In this document: positions 1 through 7,828 of the stretch, in pieces
Numbering within the stretch: the stretch's first letter is position 1
How the letters are laid out: each line of letters opens with the position of its first letter
Assembly (NCBI GenBank): GCA_020636275.1
Contig: JACJYD010000001.1
Location: 62,001-126,000, forward strand
From: Lewinellaceae bacterium
GTDB taxonomy: Bacteria > Bacteroidota > Bacteroidia > Chitinophagales > Saprospiraceae
DNA: 64,000 nt
Direction of reading: 5' to 3'
Notes under the pieces: model-generated
What the model was told of the DNA's origin: nothing
The model's database searches: none
Seen by the model: the letters and a program-made list of their open reading frames with translations, nothing else
Translations under genes and position numbers: made by a program

Positions 1-6
1 CCATCT

Positions 7-42
7 AAAAAAAGGAGGTGCACAAAAGCACCTCCTTTTTTT
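7..42. terminator. Bidirectional rho-independent terminator
   Basis: A perfect inverted repeat has a 15-bp stem (A7 plus GGAGGTGC) and a 6-nt loop at 22-27, with an A-run on one side and a T-run on the other, so it can terminate transcription in both directions. The stop codon of the minus-strand XRE gene (41-43) touches its edge. The gene to its left lies outside the window. Confidence 0.9.
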
Positions 43-556
43 ATTCTTGCTCTTTGATATCAGGCTCCAGATAGCCCAGCAACTCGCGATGTGATTTTAA
101 GAGGGACCGGGTGGCTTCGTAGAGCTGATCAAACTGATGAGATATGGTTTTGACATCCTTATCCACATCGGCGATATTCTTCATTTTGTAGCAATGGCAG
201 TGGAAGATCCCGTCGACCACTCGTTCCAATTCTTCGGTCTGGTCGACGTATTTCGACCATTTTTCCGGATCGATCCCGGAAATAGAAGCATGCCCGTTGC
301 TCCCATTTTGGTGGGAAACCGATGCGCGCAGGTCCCGGCCCAACAAGTCGAGTATGGATACGTTAAACAAATGCGCGATTTTCAGCAAATTGCAGATCTT
401 GGGCTCGGCAGTACCCTTCTCGTAAGAGGCGATATTTCCTCGATTCAAGCCCACCTGCTTTGCCAATTCCTCTTGGCTCCAATTCCTGTTCTTGCGCAAG
501 TTGCGGATATTGTCCGCAAGGAAGGTGGGGTCAATATTGAAGTTGACGGGGCTCAT
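41..556 (-). CDS. XRE-family helix-turn-helix transcriptional regulator
   Basis: This is a 171-residue DNA-binding protein. Residues about 15-72 form a Cro/C1-type helix-turn-helix: the recognition region reads WSQEELAKQVGLNRGNIASYEKG, shown here by its key residues W26, S27, Q28, E29, N39 and Y45, and it is followed by the usual helix ending in LGRDL. The C-terminal half (about 95-171) is charged, probably helical, and has no domain I recognise; it could serve for dimerisation or ligand binding. The gene is read away from the divergent sigma-factor gene at 825, and the 270-bp gap between them holds palindromes that could be its operators. The target is unknown. The ATG at 556 is the only good start. 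Confidence 0.8.
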   Translation of the reverse strand: MSPVNFNIDPTFLADNIRNLRKNRNWSQEELAKQVGLNRGNIASYEKGTAEPKICNLLKIAHLFNVSILDLLGRDLRASVSHQNGSNGHASISGIDPEKWSKYVDQTEELERVVDGIFHCHCYKMKNIADVDKDVKTISHQFDQLYEATRSLLKSHRELLGYLEPDIKEQE

Positions 557-735
557 CCAGTTTTATTTATTGGTCTTTATCTTTACAATTCGACGTAAAG
601 GCAGTTTTTCTCGACAAAAATTTACCTGGGAATACCTTTTTTCCCTAGGTTACATCGTTTTGTTAACAACGTTTCCATTTTGAAAGTTGTTCGACAAGCC
701 ATCTTGTTAAAGAATTATTAAAACTGTCAAAACTC

Positions 736-787
736 AGTCTAAATAGTAAATACTATTTGCAAAAAGTCTAAATAAGGCTTATTTTTG
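736..787 (+). promoter_or_regulatory. Promoter and palindromic operator region of the ECF sigma gene
   Basis: A Bacteroidota-type promoter is visible, with TTTG at 756-759, a 20-nt spacer and TATTTTTG at 780-787 (consensus TAnnTTTG). An inverted repeat AAATAGTA-AA-TACTATTT (741-758) covers the -33 element. A second one, AAATAAG-G-CTTATTT (770-784), runs into the -7 element. A direct repeat AGTCTAAATA occurs at 736-745 and 765-774. This layout suggests repressor sites over the promoter. The binding protein is unknown; the XRE protein encoded divergently is a candidate. Confidence 0.55.
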
Positions 788-824
788 TAAAAAATAATTA
801 CAATAAACATCACCCATTCTTATT

Positions 825-1334
825 ATGATAGCGATATATGAACAATTGGAAGGAATAAGCGATTCGCTGAGAGCCTTCGCCCTGAAACTGACGGGCAACG
901 TAGCCGACGCCGACGATCTCTATCAAGATACAGCTCTTCGCATCATGTCGAACGCCGACAAATACCAGGAAGGAACCAACTTCAAAGCCTGGGCCGTAAC
1001 CATTATGCGGAATATTTTCATCAACAACTATCGGAAGAAAGTACGCCGCGGGACGATCCTCGATCAAACCCCGAACAATTACTATATTAACTCCGGAGAT
1101 GTTTCCGTGAGCAATGACGGGGAAACAAATGCAGCATATAAGGAGCTGTTGAAAATGGTGAGTTCGCTTCCCGATGAATTCAAGCGCCCCTTCTGGATGG
1201 CCTTCAAAGGATACAAATACGACGAAATTGCAGAGGAGCTGGATGCTCCTTTGGGAACGATAAAAAGCCGCATCTTTTTTGCCCGCAGAAAATTGCGCAA
1301 AATGTATGAAACGGCTAGTCAGGAAAGAGCATAG
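825..1334 (+). CDS. ECF-type RNA polymerase sigma factor
   Basis: This 169-residue sigma-70 family factor has only regions 2 and 4. Region 2 (about 12-70) contains the DADDLYQDTALRI core-binding helix and the FKAWAVTIMRNIFIN segment used for -10 recognition. Region 4 (about 110-160) ends in a helix-turn-helix with YDEIAEELDAPLGTIKSRI. Such factors direct RNA polymerase to a small regulon. No anti-sigma factor or membrane sensor gene is adjacent, so the family's usual partner is missing here, and control may act through the palindromic promoter upstream. A clear terminator follows, so the gene is probably monocistronic. Confidence 0.9.
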   Translation: MIAIYEQLEGISDSLRAFALKLTGNVADADDLYQDTALRIMSNADKYQEGTNFKAWAVTIMRNIFINNYRKKVRRGTILDQTPNNYYINSGDVSVSNDGETNAAYKELLKMVSSLPDEFKRPFWMAFKGYKYDEIAEELDAPLGTIKSRIFFARRKLRKMYETASQERA

Positions 1335-1360
1335 CAACCCCAATTACTTTTTGGAATGAA

Positions 1361-1396
1361 GGAAGGTCACTGCCCCCGCAGTGGCCTTCCTTTTTT
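1361..1396 (+). terminator. Rho-independent terminator after the sigma gene
   Basis: The 12-bp stem GGAAGGTCACTG / CAGTGGCCTTCC contains one G-T pair and a 6-nt loop (CCCCCG), and T6 follows. It separates the sigma factor from the S8 protease. Confidence 0.85.
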
Positions 1397-1466
1397 CATT
1401 TAGTCTGGTTTGTAAGAATTTCTTATCTTTCCTTTCCGATTTCACTCCCCAACAAACAAATGTAAC

Positions 1467-3353
1467 ATGGCAAAATTGACCATCAACTCCGGTAAAGGCA
1501 AACTGCGGCTCCGCAAAAGTACCAGCCTGGTTGGATTGAAAACCAAGAATCCCGAACAAGCAGAAGGGGCCGATCTCGTCACCGAAAAGGTGTATGAAAA
1601 TATGGGAGGATTTAAGATCGTTTCCCTCCAGAAAGATGACAAAGGAGTTGATGCGCAACTCGATGAGGTGCGTAAAAAAGATGAGGTTCTCGTTGGAACG
1701 CATGTATACTACGCCGAGGGAAGTAAAAACCCCATCATTCCCACCGGCGAGTTGCTGATCGATTTTCAGGAAGAAACAGATGAATCCGAACAACAGCTGG
1801 TGCTGGATGAGTTTTACCTGGAATTGGTAGAGCGCAGGTCGGACCATCTCATTATTGCCAAAGTGACCGATAAGTCGCCCAACCCTCTCAAGGTCGCCCA
1901 GTTCCTCCAGAAAATCTCCCTGGTTAAACACGTGGAGCCCGACCTGGATACTCCGCTCGATGAATATGACTTCCGCCCCCCCGGCGATACACTCCTTCCA
2001 CACCAATGGCAATTGCGCAATACCGGCCGGATCGTCGATACCAACTATTCCACAAAATGGGGAGCCGATGCCAAGGTTATCGATGCCTGGGCGCGCATGG
2101 GCAATATGGGCTCTTCGGATGTGGTCATCGCGGTGGTCGACAACGGATTCGACCTCACGCACCCGGACTTGGCCGGGAAGGTCTTTAAGCCTTATGATTT
2201 TTGGACGCGCTCTTCTCAACTATACTCCGGCGACCCGCGGTTTGCACACGGTACCCCATGTGCCAGCCTGGCTCTGGCGGCATCCAATGGCACCGGCATG
2301 GTAGGCGTAGCGCCGAATGCTAAATTTATGCCCGTAAGCGGCACCTCCTTCAGCTGGCGCGCCACGGAAGATATATTCGATTATTGCGTTCGCAATGGCG
2401 CCGATATCATCAGTTGCAGCTGGGGTACCATCGATCCGGCCAACAGCCTCAACTCCCTCAAGGAACAAGCCATCACCAAAGCAGCCAAGCAAGGGCGTAA
2501 CGGCAAAGGCTGCGTCATCCTGTTTGCCGTTGGTAACGACGACAAAGATTTCGTTAGCTACTATGCCGCCCACCCGGATGTCATTGCCGTAGCGGCTTCC
2601 ACAAGTCAGGATCAGTATGCCCGGTATTCCAACCGCGGCCGGCAGGTCTCCGTTTGCGCGCCATCCAATGGCGATTGGCCGCTCATCGCCGCCAGGGCCT
2701 GGTGGGACAAAGGGGATACACGCTTCACCGGCGAACAGCGCTTCTGGGCAGATGGCCGCTCCCGGGGCGACCGGTATATGCACTTCGGAGGTACTTCCGG
2801 GGCTACGCCTATTGTCGCCGGGATTTGCGCCTTGATGCTCTCGGTCAATCCCGACCTCAGTTCCAGGGATGTAAAACAAATCCTCAAAGATACTGCCGAC
2901 AAGATCGGAAGCCCATCCGAATATATCAACGGCCATTCTTATCGCTATGGGTATGGTCGTGTAAATGCCGACCGGGCTGTGGCTGAGGCCATTCGCAGAC
3001 GAACCCAGGGCGCTGCGTCCGATCCGACTCCGACTCCTGTAGTTAATACCGAACCGGCAGCTCAACCGCCTTCGGGGTTCTTTAAAGTGGAGGCTAGTGA
3101 GGAAAAACCAAAAGGATGGGGTGTGCAGATCGGAGCATTCTCCGATTACAACAATGTACTGGCTTTGTCCGAACGGATAAAACGGCTCTTTGGCGTTTCC
3201 ATTCTGATCAGCCCGGTCGTTACAGCAGGCAAAACGATCTATAAAGTAATCGCGGGGTCTTATCCCAGTAGCCGTGACGCCATTTCCCTCCAGGACAAAA
3301 TGCAGCAGTCGGGGATCACCGGATTTGTCCGGGACCTGGAAGATCTGGCGTGA
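1467..3353 (+). CDS. Subtilisin-like S8 serine protease with C-terminal SPOR domain
   Basis: This 628-residue protein is a subtilase. The catalytic Asp225 lies in VVDNGFDLTHPDL, His261 in HGTPCAS, the oxyanion Asn357 in AVGND and the nucleophile Ser444 in GGTSGATP. Residues 50-165 resemble the propeptide-like N-domain of bacterial S8 proteins. After a Pro/Thr-rich linker (about 510-545), residues 548-626 form a SPOR domain (WGVQIGAFSDY at its start, IYKVIAGSYPS later). SPOR domains bind peptidoglycan strands stripped of stem peptides. I see no signal peptide: the N-terminus is MAKLTINSGKGK and the nearest upstream sequence is non-coding. Its stop codon abuts that of the convergent rhomboid gene. 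Substrate unknown. Confidence 0.88.
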   Translation: MAKLTINSGKGKLRLRKSTSLVGLKTKNPEQAEGADLVTEKVYENMGGFKIVSLQKDDKGVDAQLDEVRKKDEVLVGTHVYYAEGSKNPIIPTGELLIDFQEETDESEQQLVLDEFYLELVERRSDHLIIAKVTDKSPNPLKVAQFLQKISLVKHVEPDLDTPLDEYDFRPPGDTLLPHQWQLRNTGRIVDTNYSTKWGADAKVIDAWARMGNMGSSDVVIAVVDNGFDLTHPDLAGKVFKPYDFWTRSSQLYSGDPRFAHGTPCASLALAASNGTGMVGVAPNAKFMPVSGTSFSWRATEDIFDYCVRNGADIISCSWGTIDPANSLNSLKEQAITKAAKQGRNGKGCVILFAVGNDDKDFVSYYAAHPDVIAVAASTSQDQYARYSNRGRQVSVCAPSNGDWPLIAARAWWDKGDTRFTGEQRFWADGRSRGDRYMHFGGTSGATPIVAGICALMLSVNPDLSSRDVKQILKDTADKIGSPSEYINGHSYRYGYGRVNADRAVAEAIRRRTQGAASDPTPTPVVNTEPAAQPPSGFFKVEASEEKPKGWGVQIGAFSDYNNVLALSERIKRLFGVSILISPVVTAGKTIYKVIAGSYPSSRDAISLQDKMQQSGITGFVRDLEDLA

Positions 3354-4091
3354 TCAGGTGTGGCTGGAAAACCAGGAATCCGGATCATTCCGCTTCTGCT
3401 CTTCTTCCCGTTCCTTTCTCGTTTTGTCGAAGGTGTCCCGATCCAAAAAATAGGGGCGATCAGAGGATTCCTCTTCTACCCAGGAAGGAGGGGGCGGGTC
3501 TTCATCCCGTTCGATATTCTCCTTATACCAGTATGCGGTGAAAATGCCGACCAGGGCGCCCATCAGGTGGCTTTCCCATGAAATGTTTTGTTGTTGGTTG
3601 GGCATGATCCCCATGAAAAGGCCGCTGTACAAAAACAAGACCACCAGTGCCAATACGATCGATCGAAGGCTTCGGCGGAAAATGCCGGTCCAGAAAACAA
3701 ACGCAACCAACCCGTAAATCACCCCGCTGGCGCCGATGTGGAAAACATTCCGCCCGAATAACCACACGGCCAATCCGGTGAGTAAATAAATCATGATAAA
3801 ACTCCGCAAGGCCACTTTTGGATAAAAATAGAAAACCATGACAGTCAGGACGAAAAAGGGCGGAGAGTTGGAAATGATGTGCTGCCAATCGCCGTGGATC
3901 AGTGGGCAAAATAGAATGCCGCGCAAACCAAATGGTTTTCGGGGATAAATACCCAGGGATCCAAAATCCAGTCCGGTGAGAAATTGAATGAGGTGGATGC
4001 CCCACATGATGGCCAACATGATCAAGGGGAATCGCAGGCTATTGATAAACCGGTTGCGTTCTATCGGGGATGTTTCTGACATTTCAACCAA
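3354..4091 (-). CDS. Rhomboid-family intramembrane serine protease
   Basis: This 245-residue membrane protein has about six hydrophobic segments between residues 20 and 190. The rhomboid dyad is visible: Ser122 in IGASGVIYG and His175 in SWESHLMGA. The HGDWQHIISN segment (66-75) matches the conserved His/Asn region that helps form the oxyanion hole. The C-terminal tail (190-245) is hydrophilic and very rich in Glu, Asp, Arg and Pro, probably cytoplasmic. Rhomboids cleave transmembrane helices within the membrane; the substrate cannot be told here. The start at 4091 or the Met three residues later are both possible. Its stop codon lies directly against the S8 gene's stop (TGATCA). Confidence 0.88.
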   Translation of the reverse strand: MVEMSETSPIERNRFINSLRFPLIMLAIMWGIHLIQFLTGLDFGSLGIYPRKPFGLRGILFCPLIHGDWQHIISNSPPFFVLTVMVFYFYPKVALRSFIMIYLLTGLAVWLFGRNVFHIGASGVIYGLVAFVFWTGIFRRSLRSIVLALVVLFLYSGLFMGIMPNQQQNISWESHLMGALVGIFTAYWYKENIERDEDPPPPSWVEEESSDRPYFLDRDTFDKTRKEREEEQKRNDPDSWFSSHT

Positions 4092-4125
4092 TTATTTAGT
4101 CCAAGATGCGAGACCATACTGCTGC

Positions 4126-5097
4126 CTAGGCTAACAATTCCACCATTTCGATCAAATCCGGATTAATCCGCTGGTGGTACTTGGTCGCTTGTTCAAAGGG
4201 GGTAAATACGATCTGTCGGTGTATTTCTCCTACCATTACACTTTTGGTTCCCACCAAAAGCGCTTTTACCGCTTCCATGCCCAGACGGCTGGCCAACACC
4301 CGCTCCATACAGGTCGGACGGCCACCCCGTTGGATATGCCCCAACACAGTACACCGGATGTCGAATTGCGGACACTTTTCCTTGACCTGGGCCGCGATCT
4401 GAAAAGCGCCTCCCGCATCATCTCCTTCAGCCACGACCACGATGCTCGCCCTTTTCTTCTTGTGGAAATTATCCTCCAGCATGTTGATCAATTCTTCCAT
4501 CTCGGTTTTGTCTTCCGGGATCAACACTGCTTCAGCACCTGTTGCAATTGCAGAGCGTAGGGCTATAAACCCGGCATCCCGGCCCATAACCTCTATGAAA
4601 AACAAGCGGTTATGCGCATTTGCCGTGTCTTTAATGTTGTCAATCGCATTCATAGCCGTGTTGATGGCCGTGTCATACCCGATCGTGAAATCGGTGCCGT
4701 ACAGGTCATTGTCGATCGTTCCGGGCACGCCGATCAGGGCAATGTCGGGGTATTCGTCCATGAAGATCCGTGCGCCGCGAAACGTACCATCGCCGCCAAT
4801 AGCCACAACTCCCTCAATACCATGCTTTTGCAATACTTCATAGGCCTTTTTCCTACCTTCCGGAGTCTTGAATTCCTCACTTCGGGCTGATTGAAGGATG
4901 GTCCCACCCAACTGTATGATATTACTGACCGAACTTTTTTCCATTCGGAAAAGATCCTCTTCGATCATGCCTGCATAGCCCCTTCGGATTCCATATACCT
5001 CCTTGCCCATGGCAATTCCGGTGCGGACAACGGCACGAATACATGCATTCATCCCTGGGGCGTCGCCGCCGGAAGTGAAAACGGCAATTCGCTGCAT
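4126..5097 (-). CDS. pfkA: ATP-dependent 6-phosphofructokinase
   Basis: This 323-residue enzyme phosphorylates fructose 6-phosphate to fructose 1,6-bisphosphate, the committed step of glycolysis. The N-terminal FTSGGDAPGMNA is the nucleotide-binding loop. GGDGT (101-105) has Gly at 104, which marks the ATP-using group (the PPi-dependent enzymes have Asp). TIDND (127-131) supplies the catalytic Asp129, and MGRDAGF binds the sugar phosphate. Length is normal for the bacterial type. It lies 68 bp downstream of the unknown gene at 5166-5885 on the same strand and may share its transcript. Confidence 0.97.
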   Translation of the reverse strand: MQRIAVFTSGGDAPGMNACIRAVVRTGIAMGKEVYGIRRGYAGMIEEDLFRMEKSSVSNIIQLGGTILQSARSEEFKTPEGRKKAYEVLQKHGIEGVVAIGGDGTFRGARIFMDEYPDIALIGVPGTIDNDLYGTDFTIGYDTAINTAMNAIDNIKDTANAHNRLFFIEVMGRDAGFIALRSAIATGAEAVLIPEDKTEMEELINMLEDNFHKKKRASIVVVAEGDDAGGAFQIAAQVKEKCPQFDIRCTVLGHIQRGGRPTCMERVLASRLGMEAVKALLVGTKSVMVGEIHRQIVFTPFEQATKYHQRINPDLIEMVELLA

Positions 5098-5165
5098 AAA
5101 TTATGTGCTTTGAGAATTGAAGATGAAGGGTCCATTTTCAATCCAACGATTTTTAACCAAAGCCC

Positions 5166-5885
5166 TTAGGCATTATAGCGACGACGGATCAGCTTGATGA
5201 AATTCTTGGCTTTATTCTTCCTGTCCGGCAGGGCCCAGTTATAGCGGATGGCAATTTCCTGGACCAGGAAGTTCCTGGCTTCCTCGAAAGAATGAAAACC
5301 ATTAAGGGTCTGGATGGACTGCTTGAAGGCTTCCTGGTCGCCATCAAATAATTCGTTGATCGTAAAGATCTTTTCATTGAGTCCCATAGCCTTATTCAGA
5401 TCCTGGATGGGAAGTTCGCTCAATTTCTCGGAGAGTTCGGTGGCCTGATGATGTTCAAAAAGCGTATCGATATCCTCGGCGTCTTCCGCCACATACTTTT
5501 TCTTCGGAGGTTTTTCCACCACGACTGGCGGGAGTTTCACCGGTTCTTCATCTTCATCTTCCTCAACAACGATGACCCGGGGAGTAGGAGCGGGAGGGCG
5601 AGCAGGCAGTTCTTCTTTGGGAGGCTGGGGCTGAGGTTTTTTTTCTGTTTCCTCTTCTTCATTCAGCACTTCCACTCTTCTCTTTTCTTTTCGCTCCAAA
5701 GGCAATGGTGAAGGAAGCGGTTCATGCCTGTCCTCTTCATGGGGCATAAAATGTTCATAAAACTGGCGCAAGTAAGCGCGCATGAGATCTTTTTCGATCT
5801 CGGAAACATCCTCCGAATCTGCGCTCATATTTTTGAAGAGCGCATGGATCTTTTCTAGAAGAATACCGGCTTTTTGGAAATCCAT
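5166..5885 (-). CDS. Unknown conserved-looking protein with acidic/proline-rich linker
   Basis: I do not recognise this 239-residue protein. It has three parts: a helical N-terminus (1-55), a low-complexity linker rich in Pro, Glu and Lys (about 56-130, with EEEETEKK and VVEEDEDEEP runs), and a compact C-terminal domain (about 145-239). That domain contains LNEKIFTINELFDGDQEAFKQ, cited here by its F156 to F168 region, and ends in a basic helix, KAKNFIKLIRRRYNA. No signal peptide or membrane segment is seen, so it should be cytoplasmic. The domain-linker-domain layout suggests an adaptor or scaffold. It precedes pfkA on the same strand. Confidence 0.75.
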   Translation of the reverse strand: MDFQKAGILLEKIHALFKNMSADSEDVSEIEKDLMRAYLRQFYEHFMPHEEDRHEPLPSPLPLERKEKRRVEVLNEEEETEKKPQPQPPKEELPARPPAPTPRVIVVEEDEDEEPVKLPPVVVEKPPKKKYVAEDAEDIDTLFEHHQATELSEKLSELPIQDLNKAMGLNEKIFTINELFDGDQEAFKQSIQTLNGFHSFEEARNFLVQEIAIRYNWALPDRKNKAKNFIKLIRRRYNA

Positions 5886-5990
5886 AGCCTTGAGGTAATT
5901 TGTGAGTTATGGGAAATAAATGCGAATGGCAAAAAGGTTAAATTCGTAAGTTGGTTGAAGGTTCAACTGTAAATGTAACGATTTTTCATA

Positions 5991-5998
5991 TAGCTTTG
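5991..5998 (+). promoter_or_regulatory. Candidate -7 element for tdk
   Basis: TAGCTTTG matches the Bacteroidota -7 consensus TAnnTTTG and lies 38 bp before the tdk ATG. No convincing -33 TTTG is seen at the proper distance, so support is moderate. Confidence 0.35.
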
Positions 5999-6036
5999 GT
6001 TGTTCAGCACCCGGGCAAATATCAAGACAAAAGATC

Positions 6037-6636
6037 ATGTTTCTCGAACCCCATTTTAAAGGTCAGCGCAGTGGTTGGATTGAAGTCATCTGCGGTTCCA
6101 TGTTCTCTGGTAAAACAGAAGAATTGATAAGACGGTTGAAACGGGCAAAAATTGCCAATCAAAAAGTGGAAATTTTCAAGCCCAAGATCGACACCCGTTA
6201 TGACAGCGCCAAGGTCGTTTCCCACGACGAAAACTCCATTCTGGCCATTCCTGTAGAAAATTCGCAGAAACTACTCAGCCTTTCGGAGGGTGTAAGCGTC
6301 ATTGGGATCGATGAGGCTCAGTTCTTCGACATGGACCTTCCCGAAATCTGTCAACGGCTGGCTTTGATGGGAAAACGGGTGATCGTTGCCGGGTTGGATA
6401 TGGATTTTCGGGGCAAACCGTTCGGCCCCATGCCCGACCTGTTGGCTGTGGCAGAATACATCACCAAGGTACATGCGATTTGCCAGCATTGTGGAAACCT
6501 CGCCACCCATTCCTACCGCCTGAGCGGGGAAAGCGAAACGGTGGTGCTGGGCGAAAAGGACCACTATGAAGCCCGGTGCCGGACCTGCTATCACATGGGA
6601 AATATCCTCAGCTTGAAGAATATTGAGGAAGGTTAG
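6037..6636 (+). CDS. tdk: Thymidine kinase (type II)
   Basis: This 199-residue salvage enzyme phosphorylates thymidine with ATP. The Walker A loop GSMFSGKT is at 20-27. The Walker B/lid DEAQFFD is at 92-98, where Glu93 is the expected base. Two CxxC pairs, Cys149/Cys152 and Cys181/Cys184, form the structural zinc site. YRLSG-type substrate contacts follow at about 160. Its length fits the TK1-like family. The neighbouring gene on the right converges with a 20-bp gap and no terminator. The start at 6037 is preceded by a good -7 promoter element. Confidence 0.96.
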   Translation: MFLEPHFKGQRSGWIEVICGSMFSGKTEELIRRLKRAKIANQKVEIFKPKIDTRYDSAKVVSHDENSILAIPVENSQKLLSLSEGVSVIGIDEAQFFDMDLPEICQRLALMGKRVIVAGLDMDFRGKPFGPMPDLLAVAEYITKVHAICQHCGNLATHSYRLSGESETVVLGEKDHYEARCRTCYHMGNILSLKNIEEG

Positions 6637-6656
6637 TATTAAATTGGCTTGTCACT

Positions 6657-7304
6657 CTACTTATTATCCAGAAACTGCCAAAGGTATCTGGATGCATAGG
6701 TCCGGTATGGCCGCCATGCTTCCGCAATCCGGATCATTTGATCTTTCCAGTCTGCCGACGCTTTCGAAATACCATATAAGCGGGTCATCGCCGTTTGTAT
6801 CCCCAGGTCGTCGAGCGGAAAAACGTCCGGGCGGTTTAGGGTAAACATGAGGATCATCTCTGCCGTCCATCTACCTACTCCTTTGATCCGGGTGAGTAAT
6901 TCCAGGAGTGAATCTTCCCCGTGTTCCTGCCAGTTAAAAGAAAGCAGGTCTTCTTCGAGAAAAAAAGTCGCTACATTTTTCACATAGCCCGCCTTTTGTT
7001 TTGACAGTCCGGCACTGCGCAATAATTCAACATCCAATTGAAGGAGCTGTTCGGGGTGTGGCCACCGGTCTTCAAAAAGGGATCTGAATCGCTCGAATAT
7101 CGTATCGGCCGCTTTGACCGACAATTGCTGGAAAACGATGGTGCGCACCAGGTCGAAATAGGGATCCCGCCCTTCCGGAAGGGCCGGGAATTCCAGCCGT
7201 TCCACCAGCGGTTTCATTACCGGATCAGCCATTAAGGCCGTTTGTATTTGATTGCTATTTTTCAATATAACTATCTGATTACCAAACTTTTTTGATCGAC
7301 GCAT
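6657..7304 (-). CDS. DNA-3-methyladenine glycosylase II (AlkA-like, HhH-GPD)
   Basis: This base-excision DNA glycosylase has 215 residues. The helix-hairpin-helix is at 136-148 (LLTRIKGVGRWTAEM). The catalytic Asp is Asp166 in FPLDDLG, matching Asp238 of E. coli AlkA. The N-terminal segment DLVRTIVFQQLSVKAA is the usual helical entry of the HhH-GPD fold. The AlkA N-terminal beta domain is absent, as in the shorter family members. The start overlaps the end of the rhodanese gene by 26 bp; the internal Met25 would cut into conserved sequence, so I keep the longer form. It is the last gene of the mvaD-rhodanese-alkA group. Confidence 0.9.
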   Translation of the reverse strand: MRRSKKFGNQIVILKNSNQIQTALMADPVMKPLVERLEFPALPEGRDPYFDLVRTIVFQQLSVKAADTIFERFRSLFEDRWPHPEQLLQLDVELLRSAGLSKQKAGYVKNVATFFLEEDLLSFNWQEHGEDSLLELLTRIKGVGRWTAEMILMFTLNRPDVFPLDDLGIQTAMTRLYGISKASADWKDQMIRIAEAWRPYRTYASRYLWQFLDNK

Positions 7305-7827
7305 TCGTCACCCAGCGACTCCAGTCCTTATTGTAGGTATGCACAGTGTCAGTAGGTTGGTCTTTTTGGTCTACCACCGGATAACCGCGGTTCACCCATT
7401 CGAAAATACTCCCGTATAGGTTAAAAACATTCGAAAATCCCTGCCTTTCCAATTGTCCGGCAATTTTTTCGCTCCGGTATCCCACTGAACAATAAACCAC
7501 GATGGGCTGATCTTTTGGGAGTCCCGTCCAATCTTCCACCTTAAAGTGATCGTATCCTGCAAACCGGGCCCCGGGAATATGGCTGACCTCATATTCTTCC
7601 CGTTCCCGGGCATCGAGAATGATCCAGTTTTCTTTCCGGCTTAAACCACCGTTCAATTCGTCCACCCCCAATAAAGGGGTAGAAAAGCGAAGGAGAGCGA
7701 TCAGTTTTTTATTAAAGGCCGGATCTTTTATTTCCGGAAGGTGTGCCGGGGGATTCTGGGCACATCCTGCAAACAAGCCGTAAATTAAAAAAGCAAGGGT
7801 TTGAAGCCATTTTCTCATGGTGGTCAT
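7279..7827 (-). CDS. Rhodanese-domain lipoprotein
   Basis: This is a rhodanese-like protein of about 182 residues. I start it at the ATG at 7827, one base after the mvaD stop. This gives a lipoprotein signal peptide ending in LFAGC (Cys22) and leaves out 19 unlikely upstream residues. The rhodanese fold contains WIILDAREREEYEVSHIPGA, cited by its DARE and HIPGA anchors, and the active-site loop YCSVGYRS with the sulfur-carrying Cys. Single rhodanese domains move sulfane sulfur or act as binding modules; the substrate here is unknown. It should be anchored in the cell envelope facing the periplasm. Confidence 0.85.
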   Translation of the reverse strand: MTTMRKWLQTLAFLIYGLFAGCAQNPPAHLPEIKDPAFNKKLIALLRFSTPLLGVDELNGGLSRKENWIILDAREREEYEVSHIPGARFAGYDHFKVEDWTGLPKDQPIVVYCSVGYRSEKIAGQLERQGFSNVFNLYGSIFEWVNRGYPVVDQKDQPTDTVHTYNKDWSRWVTNASIKKVW

Positions 7828-7828
7828 T

